Positions 22,089 to 32,062 are shown, numbered from the stretch's first letter. The stretch is DNA of 64,000 bases from an uncultured Lutibacter sp. (GCF_947495725.1 NZ_CANLZZ010000005.1:248001-312000), one strand, 5' to 3'. Notes: generated by a model from the letters alone, not told the origin. Made by a program: numbers and translations.

Positions 22089-22218
22089 GCTAACGTGTTA
22101 GTGCATGAAAAGTTGCGGTTTTAAAACTACAATTTTCAGACTGTTAAATTTAAGTTTATTTTGTTTTAGAAACATTCTATATTTTACACTTTAGCAATTT
22201 TTTATGCACATTGTTAGC
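22089..22218 (-). repeat. attC-like inter-cassette repeat (subfamily C)
   Basis: GCTAAC (22089-22094)/GTTAGC (22213-22218); inner 16-bp stem GTGCATGAAAAGTTGC (22101-22116)/GCAATTTTTTATGCAC (22194-22209) with two G.T wobbles; 6/3 nt spacers. Confidence 0.75.
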
Positions 22219-23068
22219 TGCTGGGCTTTTGTTCTTTTCTAGCTACCATTCTCAGAACTGCATGTATTGTTGCTAAATAGTGATAAAATATCCAGCTATA
22301 CCAAATTGCTTTGTCATAATCCTTTTTCTGCTTTTCGTTGTGGTGTCTAATGCTAAAGTTATTTGCAATATTAAATATATCACCTTCATCTTTTGAATCA
22401 AGAACATCTTTCATTTCAGGTCTTAAGTACTCTAAAACATCCGCTAATTCCCTCAATGCTTCTTTTCTGTCTTCAAGAGTTGATTTATGTCTTCTAAATT
22501 TGGTTACAGCACGCTGGATTTTACTATTAATGTTTTCAATATCAGATGACGGAATATCAGCTTCAAGAAGAGGTGCAATATATTTGTCAGGTAGTTCAAG
22601 AATTTCACCGTCATTAGAAATTTCATATCCTTTCAGATAGTCCTTAATGACATAATTCATTTTTTCTCTAAAATATTGCTGACCATCAGTATTATTAAAA
22701 GTATCATAATGATGTCCACAATTATTGAACTGATGATAATATCCAGAAAGCGGTTTAGAGCAATGGTCATGTAGAAATTCTATCATATCAAATAAGTCAT
22801 CTTCTGAGTATGATTCTAGTTTTTCCTGAATCGGCCAAAGATTTTCTTTTTTTAATGATAAAAATATCATGGAGTCAATATCTCCACCTAATTCACCATT
22901 TACATCTCCTTGGTCGACACAATAATATCCAAAATATTTTTGAAAATATCCATCCTCGTCTAACTTGTTATAAGTAACGAGAAATAGTTTCTTCAATAGT
23001 TTTAAAGTAAGTTCAGGTGTCTCTTTTAGTTTACCTGTTCTTGAGGAATAATAATCTCTATTTTTCAT
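22214..23068 (-). CDS. Helical protein of unknown function, cassette-borne
   Basis: 284 aa, no signal, ends in hydrophobic helix WIFYHYLATIHAVLRMV. Confidence 0.65.
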   Translation of the reverse strand: MKNRDYYSSRTGKLKETPELTLKLLKKLFLVTYNKLDEDGYFQKYFGYYCVDQGDVNGELGGDIDSMIFLSLKKENLWPIQEKLESYSEDDLFDMIEFLHDHCSKPLSGYYHQFNNCGHHYDTFNNTDGQQYFREKMNYVIKDYLKGYEISNDGEILELPDKYIAPLLEADIPSSDIENINSKIQRAVTKFRRHKSTLEDRKEALRELADVLEYLRPEMKDVLDSKDEGDIFNIANNFSIRHHNEKQKKDYDKAIWYSWIFYHYLATIHAVLRMVARKEQKPSS

Positions 23069-23106
23069 TTAATTATCTCTGTTTTCGGTCTCGTTCTCGC
23101 CTTGCA

Positions 23107-23385
23107 GCTAACTCGTTATATATTCACATTATATGCGTTTATCCCATTTATTTATCCGTAAAACGTGTTATGTTTTACTTTTTTAATGGCGCTAAAAATT
23201 AAATTTAGTTGCAATTTTTTGTAGTATAAAATTAAAATAATTTATGTAACCAGGAAATATAAAACCCATTTTAATTAAAACCTTATAAAATTAAAGCCAA
23301 ATCTAAAAATTTGGCGGACTTTGCAAAAAAGCTAAACCTTAGTTTTAACAATTACTTGCACTATTTTTTATAAATATTGTTAGGC
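23107..23385 (-). repeat. attC-like inter-cassette repeat (subfamily D)
   Basis: GCTAAC (23107)/GTTAGGC (23379-23385; GCCTAAC on gene strand matches RYYYAAC); contains the ~220-bp block also at 28208 and 35270. Confidence 0.6.
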
Positions 23386-23618
23386 ACAGTACTTCTCGCA
23401 CTAATTGGCAATAATTTTCTATATGTTAAACAACGCCAAATCCATTCTAATGGTCCAAATCTGAAATATTTTAACCAAATCTTGCTAAATAGAATTTGAA
23501 AGGCGAAAACCATAATCGCTGTTAAAAATGTTTTTGACGGACTTAAAGTTTCGTAAAGTTTAAATCGGATTGAAGAAAATAAAAACAAACCAATATTTTG
23601 TGAAGTAGGATTTTCCAA
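23361..23618 (-). pseudogene. C-terminal fragment of a DUF418 membrane protein
   Basis: IWLKYFRFGPLEWIWRCLTYRKLLPI matches IWLKHYRFGPLEWAWRSLTYKKRIKI at the end of the full-length DUF418 protein 29396..30616. Confidence 0.75.
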
Positions 23619-23843
23619 ATACCAAAATGGAAGTAAATATTTGTATCATTCTTTTTTAAATGCACAAACTCCAACTACTATTAATTCATTAAGCGATATT
23701 ACTTTGAACATTTTACCGTTAAATCCGTGAGCATCATATTTTTTGTTAAAAGTTAATGGATTTACTCTAGTTTTTTTCCACAACAAAACAGAACGTTATA
23801 CAAAAACAAGTAAAAAAAACAATGAAGTAAGCGAATAGCAACA

Positions 23844-24659
23844 TTATTTTCCAAGTTTTAAAATTCTAATGGCACCTTGAATTACCAATACAAAAACGAT
23901 TGTTCCAATTATTAAATCAGGTTTGCTCGAACTTAACCAATTTACCATAAGTCCTGCGATTATGACACCTAAATTAATTATCACATCATTTGAGGTGAAA
24001 ATCATACTAGCTTTCATATGTGCCTCGTCTTTGCTCTTTGACTTTTGTAAAATGTAAAGACAAATTCCGTTTGCGATAAGTGCGAAAATAGAAACGATTA
24101 TCATTGTCGAAAAATCAGGAAGTTTCTCGTCTCCAAAAAATCTCCTTAAAACTTCCACAAATCCGATAATCGCAAGTGTTATTTGAAAATATCCAGCAAG
24201 TTTCGCAATCCGCTTTTTCTTTATTATCGTTCCGCCAACCGCAAATAAGCTAATTCCGTAAACAAAACTGTCGGCAAGCATATCCAAACTATCGGCAACA
24301 AGTCCCATAGATTTTGAGATAATTCCAGTTGTCATTTCGATTATAAAAAAAGCAAAATTGATTGCAAGTACAGACCAAAGTAGCTTTTTCTGATTTGCAT
24401 TTTCTTTAAATTCCGTTTGGTCGGTTTGTTCGGTCGAAATTTTCTTTCCGCCTAAATTCAGTTCGATAATATACTTTTCGATTTGGTCAATTTCTCCGCT
24501 GTGAAAAACGGTCAATTTTCTGTTTGGAATATCAAAGTCCAAATTCGCAATACTCGAAATTCCGTCCAATTTCATTCGGACTAAATTTTCCTCCGATGGA
24601 CAGTCCATTTTGGTAATTTCAAATATTGTTTTGTTCATTGAAATTTGTAGGTTATACAC
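23844..24659 (-). CDS. Cation diffusion facilitator-family transporter with N-terminal HMA-like region
   Basis: ADSLDMLADSFVYGISLFAVG, five to six TM; MDCPSEENLVRMKL. Confidence 0.85.
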   Translation of the reverse strand: MYNLQISMNKTIFEITKMDCPSEENLVRMKLDGISSIANLDFDIPNRKLTVFHSGEIDQIEKYIIELNLGGKKISTEQTDQTEFKENANQKKLLWSVLAINFAFFIIEMTTGIISKSMGLVADSLDMLADSFVYGISLFAVGGTIIKKKRIAKLAGYFQITLAIIGFVEVLRRFFGDEKLPDFSTMIIVSIFALIANGICLYILQKSKSKDEAHMKASMIFTSNDVIINLGVIIAGLMVNWLSSSKPDLIIGTIVFVLVIQGAIRILKLGK

Positions 24660-24684
24660 ATTGCTGTGCTTATTTTTTATTCAG

Positions 24685-25407
24685 CTATTGTTCTAGTTCT
24701 TTATCAATTTGAGAAATAATATCCTTAAGGCTTTCCTGGTTTATTACAAATGTTCTCCAATAATAAAAATTCTTTGATCGAAAATAAATATTAAGATCAG
24801 CTATTAAATATTCGTCTGTTAAATCACTAATGTTTTTATATGGCTCATAAGTTATTAAATGAGCATATTTATAATTTAAATCAGATGATTCCTGCCTCAA
24901 AATTTCAAATAGATTTTCATTGGTAGGTGCATTAAAAGTATAAAACCTTTGAATATTTGAATATAAGGTGTCATTTATTATAAGGTCAGAATTGCCATCA
25001 GCAATCATAGCATCGTAGGCACTTTTGCTTGACCGAAAGGGCATATCATATCCAAATAACTCCGAATAAGATATTTTGCTAATAGTATCAAAGCCTTCAA
25101 AGGAAGTTATTTCTTTTCGAGGATTAAATGAAGGTAAAACCTTTTTAAAGTACATAATCTCTCTTCCCCAATATGGTTTTAATTCTTCGATTAACTCTAA
25201 ATCTTTAACCATATCCGAACGAATTGCTTTCAAAATAGTGGTAGCTTTCATTTTGCCCTTTTGAACTTCATTCCAATTATTAATCTGCAATGCAATCAAA
25301 ATTCCTATAACAACAAGAATAATTTCTCCAATTGCGTAAATCAGATACTTACTGAATTTATTTTCAGTTAATAATCTTTGTCTAATTTTTCTAAAGAATT
25401 TTATCAT
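24685..25407 (-). CDS. DUF6090-family protein (paralogue 1)
   Basis: MIKFFRKIRQRLLTENKFSKYLIYAIGEIILVVIGILIALQINNWNE. Confidence 0.85.
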   Translation of the reverse strand: MIKFFRKIRQRLLTENKFSKYLIYAIGEIILVVIGILIALQINNWNEVQKGKMKATTILKAIRSDMVKDLELIEELKPYWGREIMYFKKVLPSFNPRKEITSFEGFDTISKISYSELFGYDMPFRSSKSAYDAMIADGNSDLIINDTLYSNIQRFYTFNAPTNENLFEILRQESSDLNYKYAHLITYEPYKNISDLTDEYLIADLNIYFRSKNFYYWRTFVINQESLKDIISQIDKELEQ

Positions 25408-25414
25408 TGGTTAA

Positions 25415-25515
25415 TGGCGTGTTTAAGCACCTAATTTAGCAAATAAAAAGCGAATAGAAAATGCGGGAGGATTTTCAGAAATAGGCGAGAACAAGCAATT
25501 ATTTATAGTCATTGT
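25415..25515 (-). repeat. attC-like inter-cassette repeat (subfamily A, one end truncated)
   Basis: GTGTTTAAGCACCTAATTTAGCAAATAAAAAGCGAATAGAAAATGCG...ATTGTTGTGC. Confidence 0.6.
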
Positions 25516-25525
25516 TGTGCTTTCG

Positions 25526-26257
25526 TTATTTTTTATTTATCTCAATCTTAATTAATTCTTTCAATTCATTGACATTATTTAGCATTTGCTTTAATTCAAT
25601 TATTTGTCTTTTTTCTGTGTAATTTTTAAGATATAAAGCGTTCTCAAGGGTCAATATTATTTCTGGGTAGTTTTCGGTATAATTTAAATGGCTATTTTCT
25701 TTCAAGTGATAAGTGTTTCTATAAAATCCTAAATTCCCTGCTTTTTGTAAATCACTTAAATAAACACTGTAATTTCCATTGGCTTGACTGACAATTCCTT
25801 CTTGTTTTCTCACAAGATTTATCAACTTTTTTCTGAAGTGAGCAGGTATCAATTTTATGTCTCCTGTTGATTCTAATGTTCCAATTGTATTAGAGTTAAA
25901 TGATGGATACCAAAAAGCAAGTTTGACTTGAGTTAGTGCGTTCATCATTTCGATAAGTTCTAAGTTTGATTCTTTAGTAAGTTGTAAATATTGTTCATAG
26001 GAAGCTATACTTTCACTAATTCGAGAAATTTTGTCTTTTATGTTGTCTGTCTCATCAGCCAAGTCTTCTTCTAATTGGTAATAGTAATTTTGAATAACAT
26101 TACTTTGTTTGCGGTTTTCATTCCAGTTATTAATTTGAAGCGCAATCAAAATTCCAATAACGACAAGAATAATTTCACCAACTGCGTATTTAAAATACTT
26201 TCCAGTTTTATTTTCCATTAGCAGGTTTTGACGGATTTTTCTAAAGAATTTTATCAT
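25526..26257 (-). CDS. DUF6090-family protein (paralogue 2)
   Basis: MIKFFRKIRQNLLMENKTGKYFKYAVGEIILVVIGILIALQINNWNENRK. Confidence 0.85.
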   Translation of the reverse strand: MIKFFRKIRQNLLMENKTGKYFKYAVGEIILVVIGILIALQINNWNENRKQSNVIQNYYYQLEEDLADETDNIKDKISRISESIASYEQYLQLTKESNLELIEMMNALTQVKLAFWYPSFNSNTIGTLESTGDIKLIPAHFRKKLINLVRKQEGIVSQANGNYSVYLSDLQKAGNLGFYRNTYHLKENSHLNYTENYPEIILTLENALYLKNYTEKRQIIELKQMLNNVNELKELIKIEINKK

Positions 26258-26279
26258 TGGTTATTGGTTGGTCATAATG

Positions 26280-26416
26280 AAGCACAACGGTTTTTGGTAT
26301 GTTTTGTAGCGTGTTTTAAACAACTAATTTTGTGAATAATTACCGACCAAGAAGATCCAAGAGGACTTTCAGAAGTAGGCGAGAACAAGCAATTATTTAT
26401 AGCCATTGTTGTGCTT
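26280..26416 (-). repeat. attC-like inter-cassette repeat
   Basis: Perfect 9-bp terminal inverted repeat AAGCACAAC (26280-26288)/GTTGTGCTT (26408-26416). Confidence 0.72.
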
Positions 26417-26419
26417 TCG

Positions 26420-27148
26420 TTATTTATTAATATTTTTATCTATGAGTTCAATAATATACTCTAAAGTTGCCATTAGATCCTTTTCTTCCTCTAATCCATT
26501 TTTTCGTATATCATGAAAAAGATGGTTTGTTGCCCATCTGAATTCGGGATGTTCAAATATTGACCTTAAATTATATCCCGTAATTTTTCCATCTTCAATA
26601 ATCATGGCATTGGTCCAATATGATTTTATCGAACTCTCTCTTTGAGTTTCTATTTTAAGTGTGCTTTCTAAAGCGTCTGTCGTTAAATCCTTTAAAGATG
26701 CCAGTAAATATTTCAGTTCCTTATTTGAAAGTTGATTAATTTGTCCTGAAGAGATAATGGAATTAAGTATCCCGTTTTGCGGATCATACGTTAAGTTATA
26801 ATCCAGTTTTCTGATTGATGCAGAAAACAGACTATCCGACATTTTATCAAAAGCTGCTCTGTCTCTAAAAAGCGCTCTCATTTCTATTGCCGTTTGAAAG
26901 GATATTTCGTTTCCCTCTATTGTGGATTCCAAAGCTTTCAGATTTATTATCATTTCTTGTTTAAGGTCTTTGAGAATAGACTGCTCTGCTTTTTTTAGCT
27001 TTCGGTCTTCATTCCAACCATTAATAGATACCGCAATTAGGATTCCAATTATCACCAAAAGAATCTCACCAACAGCATACTTCAAATACTTTCCAGTTTT
27101 GTTTTTTTCCATAAGGTCATAGCGTATTTTTCTAAAGAATTTTATCAT
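26420..27148 (-). CDS. DUF6090-family protein (paralogue 3)
   Basis: MIKFFRKIRYDLMEKNKTGKYLKYAVGEILLVIIGILIAVSINGWNEDRK. Confidence 0.85.
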   Translation of the reverse strand: MIKFFRKIRYDLMEKNKTGKYLKYAVGEILLVIIGILIAVSINGWNEDRKLKKAEQSILKDLKQEMIINLKALESTIEGNEISFQTAIEMRALFRDRAAFDKMSDSLFSASIRKLDYNLTYDPQNGILNSIISSGQINQLSNKELKYLLASLKDLTTDALESTLKIETQRESSIKSYWTNAMIIEDGKITGYNLRSIFEHPEFRWATNHLFHDIRKNGLEEEKDLMATLEYIIELIDKNINK

Positions 27149-27212
27149 TGGTTGGTTGTTTCTCTAAAGTTAGAATAATTATTTAATTCCGTTCGAGTGA
27201 GAATAATGAAGC

Positions 27213-27339
27213 ACAACGGGTTTGTATAACCAAAGTTGCGATTTGGATGTTACAATTTTTCTTTATTAAAATTAATGAATTTATATTTTCTAAACATTCT
27301 GTTTTACGGAATTAAGCAATTTTGGTTATACGGTGTTGT
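27213..27339 (-). repeat. attC-like inter-cassette repeat
   Basis: ACAAC (27213-27217)/GTTGT (27335-27339); perfect 11-bp inner arm GTATAACCAAA (27224-27234)/TTTGGTTATAC (27321-27331); 6/3 nt spacers. Confidence 0.78.
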
Positions 27340-27378
27340 AATTTGTTACTTTTCGGTTAATGCTATTCATAAATCAGC

Positions 27379-27834
27379 CTAATTCAATTCATATTCAATG
27401 TAGTCATTAAAAACTACAATTTGCTCTACAGGAATAATCTCAATCTTATTTATAATAGTATCTTTTAGAATTAAATTAAAATCAAATTCTTTATCTCTAT
27501 CCAATAAGTCAAAATCATATTTATCTCTGTTAATAATATCATTACTAAACCTTTTCAATAACTCTTTTTTAGAAATAATTTTGAATTTATTAATTTTACT
27601 CAAATCCATAATTCTCGAGCTTTTCTCTGTTTTTTTAGTGAAATTTATAAATATGAAACTATCACAAATTAAATATGAATCTTTTTCCCAATTTTGTCTT
27701 ACTATATTGGAATCACATTCAATCTCATTTTTATCGTATAAAACATAAATCTTTTCTGATGGTCTCGGAATAAAAATCAAAATCATTAATATAATCAAAA
27801 CGGAAGATGCTATTAAGTATTTGTATTTTTTCAT
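27379..27834 (-). CDS. Membrane-anchored hypothetical protein
   Basis: N-terminal TM; cassette-borne. Confidence 0.6.
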   Translation of the reverse strand: MKKYKYLIASSVLIILMILIFIPRPSEKIYVLYDKNEIECDSNIVRQNWEKDSYLICDSFIFINFTKKTEKSSRIMDLSKINKFKIISKKELLKRFSNDIINRDKYDFDLLDRDKEFDFNLILKDTIINKIEIIPVEQIVVFNDYIEYELN

Positions 27835-27991
27835 TTCAATTTATGTTTTTCAGATATAAACTTAATCTGTTTATTGTTCAATCAATTTAATGATTGAAAA
27901 AGTCAAAAATTTTTCTCAGCTTGTTTCAATTTTTCTTTTAAGCTTTTCCATTACGTTGTTCAATTCCGGAATTTTGCTAAAATCGAACCGC

Positions 27992-28183
27992 TCAATTTGT
28001 CATTTCTCTGTTCTCTGAAACCGAAATTTTATTTTTAAAATTCTTTAGATCATTTATTGTCATTCCAACACCTAAACCAATTAAAATTCCGGAAATAAAT
28101 CCAGTTAAATCGTTTTCCAATGAGAAAAAAGAGATAATTCCAATTATAATAATCGTAATTCCAAAAATTCTAGTTTTGTTCAT
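27992..28183 (-). CDS. Small two-TM protein (63 aa)
   Basis: MNKTRIFGITIIIIGIISFF...; paralogue at 34401..34574. Confidence 0.6.
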   Translation of the reverse strand: MNKTRIFGITIIIIGIISFFSLENDLTGFISGILIGLGVGMTINDLKNFKNKISVSENREMTN

Positions 28184-28208
28184 AGTTTCTGTTTTTCTGT
28201 AATAAATT

Positions 28209-28516
28209 ACAACTCGTTATATATTCATATTATATGCGTTTATCCCATTTATTTATCCATAAAACGTGTTATGTTTTACTTTTTTAATGGCGCTAATAAT
28301 TAAATTTAGTTGCAATTTTTTGTAGTATAAAATTAAAATAATTTATGTAACCAGGAAATATAAACCCCATTTTAATTAAAACCTTATAAAATTAAAGGCA
28401 AATCTAAAAATTTGGCGGACTTTGCAAATAAGTAGTTAGCTTTTGGTTTAGTGCTTAATAGTTAAGTTTTTAGCAAGTGTGCTATAACCAAACAATTATT
28501 TTTATATGTTGTTGGC
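28209..28516 (-). repeat. attC-like inter-cassette repeat (subfamily D block plus second half)
   Basis: ACAACtcgtta...GTTGGC; ~220-bp block near-identical to 23110-23335. Confidence 0.6.
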
Positions 28517-28554
28517 GGTAGAAATTAATTTTGTAGGGTGGTTGTAGGTGTTTT

Positions 28555-29205
28555 TTAGTTGTTGCTTTCTAAATATTTATTTATCTCTACTAAACAATCC
28601 TTGTATTTTTGCAACCTGTTTTGACTGGTTCTATAATAAGCTCCAAGGATATTCATAAATTCTTTAGAGGTGTATATTTCATCCTTTTGAATTGAACCTT
28701 TTACTAGGTCAAAATTATTTTTTAAATAGGGATAATAATCACTAGTATAAAGATTCATAGAAATTTCGTTGAAGGATTCTACCCATTTATAATATTCGTA
28801 CAAATTAACAATATTTTGCTTTTCTTCATAGTTTCTAATAAATCTAATATCTCCGGATTCTATCAATATTTTATAGGCGTTTTTTCTTATATAGACTCCT
28901 CCTAAATTCAATAATTCTAATGAAAGATGATTGGCCTTTATAAAATTGTTTTTGTTTTCTAATAGCTTAAAAAGCGTGTCCATTTTCATTAAATTCAATT
29001 CGTCATATTTTATTGCATTTTCAAATGATGTTTTATTTAGGTTAGTTTCTTTAATAATTTCTTTTGAGTGAATATCAATGGTTAAACTTTGTTCGTTTTC
29101 GAATGAACATTTGTTTAATTGAAACGCAATAAGAATTCCAACAATAACTACAACAAATTCCAATGAATGATTTAACCAATCGATTTTATGTCCTTTTATT
29201 TTCAA
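28555..29205 (-). CDS. DUF6090-like protein (paralogue 4, divergent)
   Basis: WLNHSLEFVVVIVGILIAFQLNKC resembles the DUF6090 TM segment. Confidence 0.65.
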   Translation of the reverse strand: MKIKGHKIDWLNHSLEFVVVIVGILIAFQLNKCSFENEQSLTIDIHSKEIIKETNLNKTSFENAIKYDELNLMKMDTLFKLLENKNNFIKANHLSLELLNLGGVYIRKNAYKILIESGDIRFIRNYEEKQNIVNLYEYYKWVESFNEISMNLYTSDYYPYLKNNFDLVKGSIQKDEIYTSKEFMNILGAYYRTSQNRLQKYKDCLVEINKYLESNN

Positions 29206-29235
29206 AATCTTCCTTTTTTTTGAATTGCTTAAAGC

Positions 29236-29360
29236 GCGTTTGTATTTGGTTTTGTGGCGTGTTTAAGCACCTAATTTAACAAATAAAAACAGAATAGAAA
29301 ATCCGCTAGGTTTTTCGCAAGTAGTCGAGGACCGGGTAATTAAGTTTGTATAGTGTTGCC
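29236..29360 (-). repeat. attC-like inter-cassette repeat (subfamily A)
   Basis: GCGTGTTTAAGCACCTAATTTAACAAATAAAAACAGAATAGAAAATCCGC...; left end GGCAACACTATACAAAC. Confidence 0.6.
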
Positions 29361-29395
29361 TTTGGTTAAATTATAAATTTAATTTTTAATAGATT

Positions 29396-30616
29396 TTAAT
29401 ATCGAATTTTTATCCGTTTTTTATAGGTTAAACTTCTCCAAGCCCATTCAAGTGGTCCAAATCGATAGTGTTTTAACCAAATATTACTTAGAATAATTTG
29501 AATAGCGACAATAATTATGGCAATAATAAACGTTGGAATTAATCCTATTTTTCCAAACAGACTAAATCCGAAATTATAAAAAATGACAAGCATTAAAACT
29601 GTTTGTAGAATATAATTACTCAAGGCTGTTCTTCCTACAGGAATCAAATATTTCAATACTTTTTTACCAATTACAGTTTGGGCAATTTTTATTATTGCCA
29701 TGATATAAGAAATACTAATAAGCAGTTGACCAACCAATGATAAGAATTTATAACGAATATTTTGAAAAGTAGGCAGTTCATATGCATTGCCTCCTAAAAG
29801 TTTTGCAGTAATAGTAATTAGTATCCCACCAATTAAAATAGTTAATATTAATAGTGTAGATTTTGGTGTTTTTTTAAAGAATTCTATCGAGGCTAGATAG
29901 TAACCCAAAAGAAAAATACCAAGTAATTTAAAATAGCCACCAGATGGTATATAGCTTAATTGCTTCCATATAAAATTATGAATATTTAACTTGAATATTT
30001 CAATAACAGAACCTTCTCTAAAAATATTAATAACATCTACATTCGACATATCCGGATAGGAAATGCGAGCAATTGGTACTTGATTTGTGTTTACAGGGGT
30101 ATTAGCCTGCAAGGCTTCAGTAAATGGTAAAAGAGCAAAATCCAATACATAGGGTATTAACAGAAAAAAGAGTGACCATCGAAGTAGTATTTTTGGTTTT
30201 ACATTTCGAAATAAAATTAGAATAAAACCATAAATAGAATATGTTAGTAATATATCGCCATACCAAAATAAAGTATGTAGAATACCTATAATTAGTAAAA
30301 TGAATAATCTTCTCCGAAACGTTCTTAAAAAATCAGCAGTTCTATCTCTGTTTTTGTTGAATTGTATATAAAAACCAACAGCAAATAAAATTGAAAATAT
30401 AGTGTAAAATTTACCTGAGACTATAATTCCTAAAAAATTATATAATTTATTATCTAACTCAAAGTTAGATATTTGCTTCAGTTCTTCAAAGGGCATAAAC
30501 AGGTAACCGCTAAAAAAACTCATATTCATAAAAATAATACCGAGTAGTGCAAATCCACGTAGAATATCTATAATTTCGATTCTTTTATTTGGTTCAATAG
30601 GCTTACTAATTTTCAT
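29396..30616 (-). CDS. DUF418-family membrane protein (YeiB-like)
   Basis: RIEIIDILRGFALLGIIFMNM; FGPLEWAWRSLTY C-terminal motif; ~10 TM. Confidence 0.9.
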   Translation of the reverse strand: MKISKPIEPNKRIEIIDILRGFALLGIIFMNMSFFSGYLFMPFEELKQISNFELDNKLYNFLGIIVSGKFYTIFSILFAVGFYIQFNKNRDRTADFLRTFRRRLFILLIIGILHTLFWYGDILLTYSIYGFILILFRNVKPKILLRWSLFFLLIPYVLDFALLPFTEALQANTPVNTNQVPIARISYPDMSNVDVINIFREGSVIEIFKLNIHNFIWKQLSYIPSGGYFKLLGIFLLGYYLASIEFFKKTPKSTLLILTILIGGILITITAKLLGGNAYELPTFQNIRYKFLSLVGQLLISISYIMAIIKIAQTVIGKKVLKYLIPVGRTALSNYILQTVLMLVIFYNFGFSLFGKIGLIPTFIIAIIIVAIQIILSNIWLKHYRFGPLEWAWRSLTYKKRIKIRY

Positions 30617-30667
30617 AAGATTATTTTTTTTATAAAATTATATTTTTCATTTGGAGACATAATGAAA

Positions 30668-30815
30668 GGTAATGGTTTGTGTATGATTTTGTTACGTGTT
30701 TAAGCGCCTAATTTAATAAATAAAAACAAAATAGAAATTCCGCGAAACACGTGCAAAGCAAATTGGCGTAGCAATTTTGTAAATAAGCGAGAAAAGCAAT
30801 TACTTAAAGCCATTG
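30668..30815 (-). repeat. attC-like inter-cassette repeat (subfamily A variant)
   Basis: ACGTGTTTAAGCGCCTAATTTAATAAATAAAAAC...AAATTGGCGTAGCAATTTTGTAAATAAGCGAGA...GCCATTGTTAGCAGC. Confidence 0.6.
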
Positions 30816-30835
30816 TTAGCAGCTGGCCTTTAATT

Positions 30836-32050
30836 TTAATGATGATGTTTCTCTTTATGCTGTCTCAATAAATCTTTTCCGTAATCATTTCCGTTTGGTG
30901 TCCTAACAACTGTATGAATATGGTTTTTTGAAGGTTTGCCGTCATCTGCGTTTGGAACTCCAACTACTTTTTGATGATCAAATTCAATTAAAATAACTGG
31001 ACTATGAATTCGATAGTAAAAAACAGCATTTTCAGAAGTGTTTCCAACCCAAGAAAACCAAGTATTATCAATATGAGCTTTTATTTCCTCCATTTTAACT
31101 TTGTCGTGTCCTTCACGAATATTGCTTATGTACAAATAAACTAATTCTAGTAGTTTTTGCCTTTGTTCCTTTGAAAAATTTGAGACCTGAATTCCTTCAT
31201 AATTGAGGCTTAAATTATCTTTATTAGCTTCAGCTACATTGTTATTGTCAGTTTTTACGTTTGAAATTGCAGCCTCTTTCTGTTGCTCCTGCGTTAGGGA
31301 TTGCATTAAAGCTAATCCAAAATTCTGTTCATCTTGAAATAGGGTATTTCCTTTATATTTTCCAGAAGTCGTAATTATTGGTTCTCCACCCATAAATACT
31401 GGTGACATTACAACTTGGTCTCCTAAAATAAAGTAGTTAATAACTAAATGATGTCCATCCAATTGCCAGCCCCAAGGTTTAGTACTTGAAGGTTTTCCCA
31501 TAATAGTAAAGAAATACAATTCTTCATCATAATCCAATGAACCATTGTTAAGCTCTTTAAGAGTTTGGTCAGTCTTCATTATGTCCTTGCTCAGTTGAAG
31601 TCCTTTAGCGCTTAATGATTCTTGAATTAATTTAAAAGCAATTTTCTTTTGAATTTCGGTCAATTCTTTTAAGCTAACACCTTGTCTGTCATATATACCA
31701 TTATCAACGTTACACCATTTCCTCCATTCCTCATCATTTATGTCAAATGTTGTGCGTTGTAGTTGTGAAGGTGATAAGCCATTTAAAAAATTTTCAGCAG
31801 CTTTTTGAATTGGTAAAGTTGAAACTCCTGTAGCACGAATTTGAAATAAATTTGTCGAATCGCTGTCTTTTGTAAAAATTCCAACATAAGGCTCTTTCAA
31901 AGCTTCTGTCTCCATTTTGGCAAATTGTTCTTTTACAGTATTAACCTCCTCAACATTATCCGTTGTTTTGTCATTTTCCTTTTGAGCCGCTTTCTTTTTG
32001 CAACTAAAAGCAGTTAAAAGTAAAAATAGTATGATTAAGTTTTTCATCAT
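30836..32050 (-). CDS. DUF3500-family lipoprotein
   Basis: SpII signal (LTAFSC); WGWQLDGHHLVINYFILGDQVVMSPVFMGGEP; HIHTVVRTPNGNDYG. Confidence 0.85.
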   Translation of the reverse strand: MMKNLIILFLLLTAFSCKKKAAQKENDKTTDNVEEVNTVKEQFAKMETEALKEPYVGIFTKDSDSTNLFQIRATGVSTLPIQKAAENFLNGLSPSQLQRTTFDINDEEWRKWCNVDNGIYDRQGVSLKELTEIQKKIAFKLIQESLSAKGLQLSKDIMKTDQTLKELNNGSLDYDEELYFFTIMGKPSSTKPWGWQLDGHHLVINYFILGDQVVMSPVFMGGEPIITTSGKYKGNTLFQDEQNFGLALMQSLTQEQQKEAAISNVKTDNNNVAEANKDNLSLNYEGIQVSNFSKEQRQKLLELVYLYISNIREGHDKVKMEEIKAHIDNTWFSWVGNTSENAVFYYRIHSPVILIEFDHQKVVGVPNADDGKPSKNHIHTVVRTPNGNDYGKDLLRQHKEKHHH

Positions 32051-32062
32051 TTCTGTTTTTTT

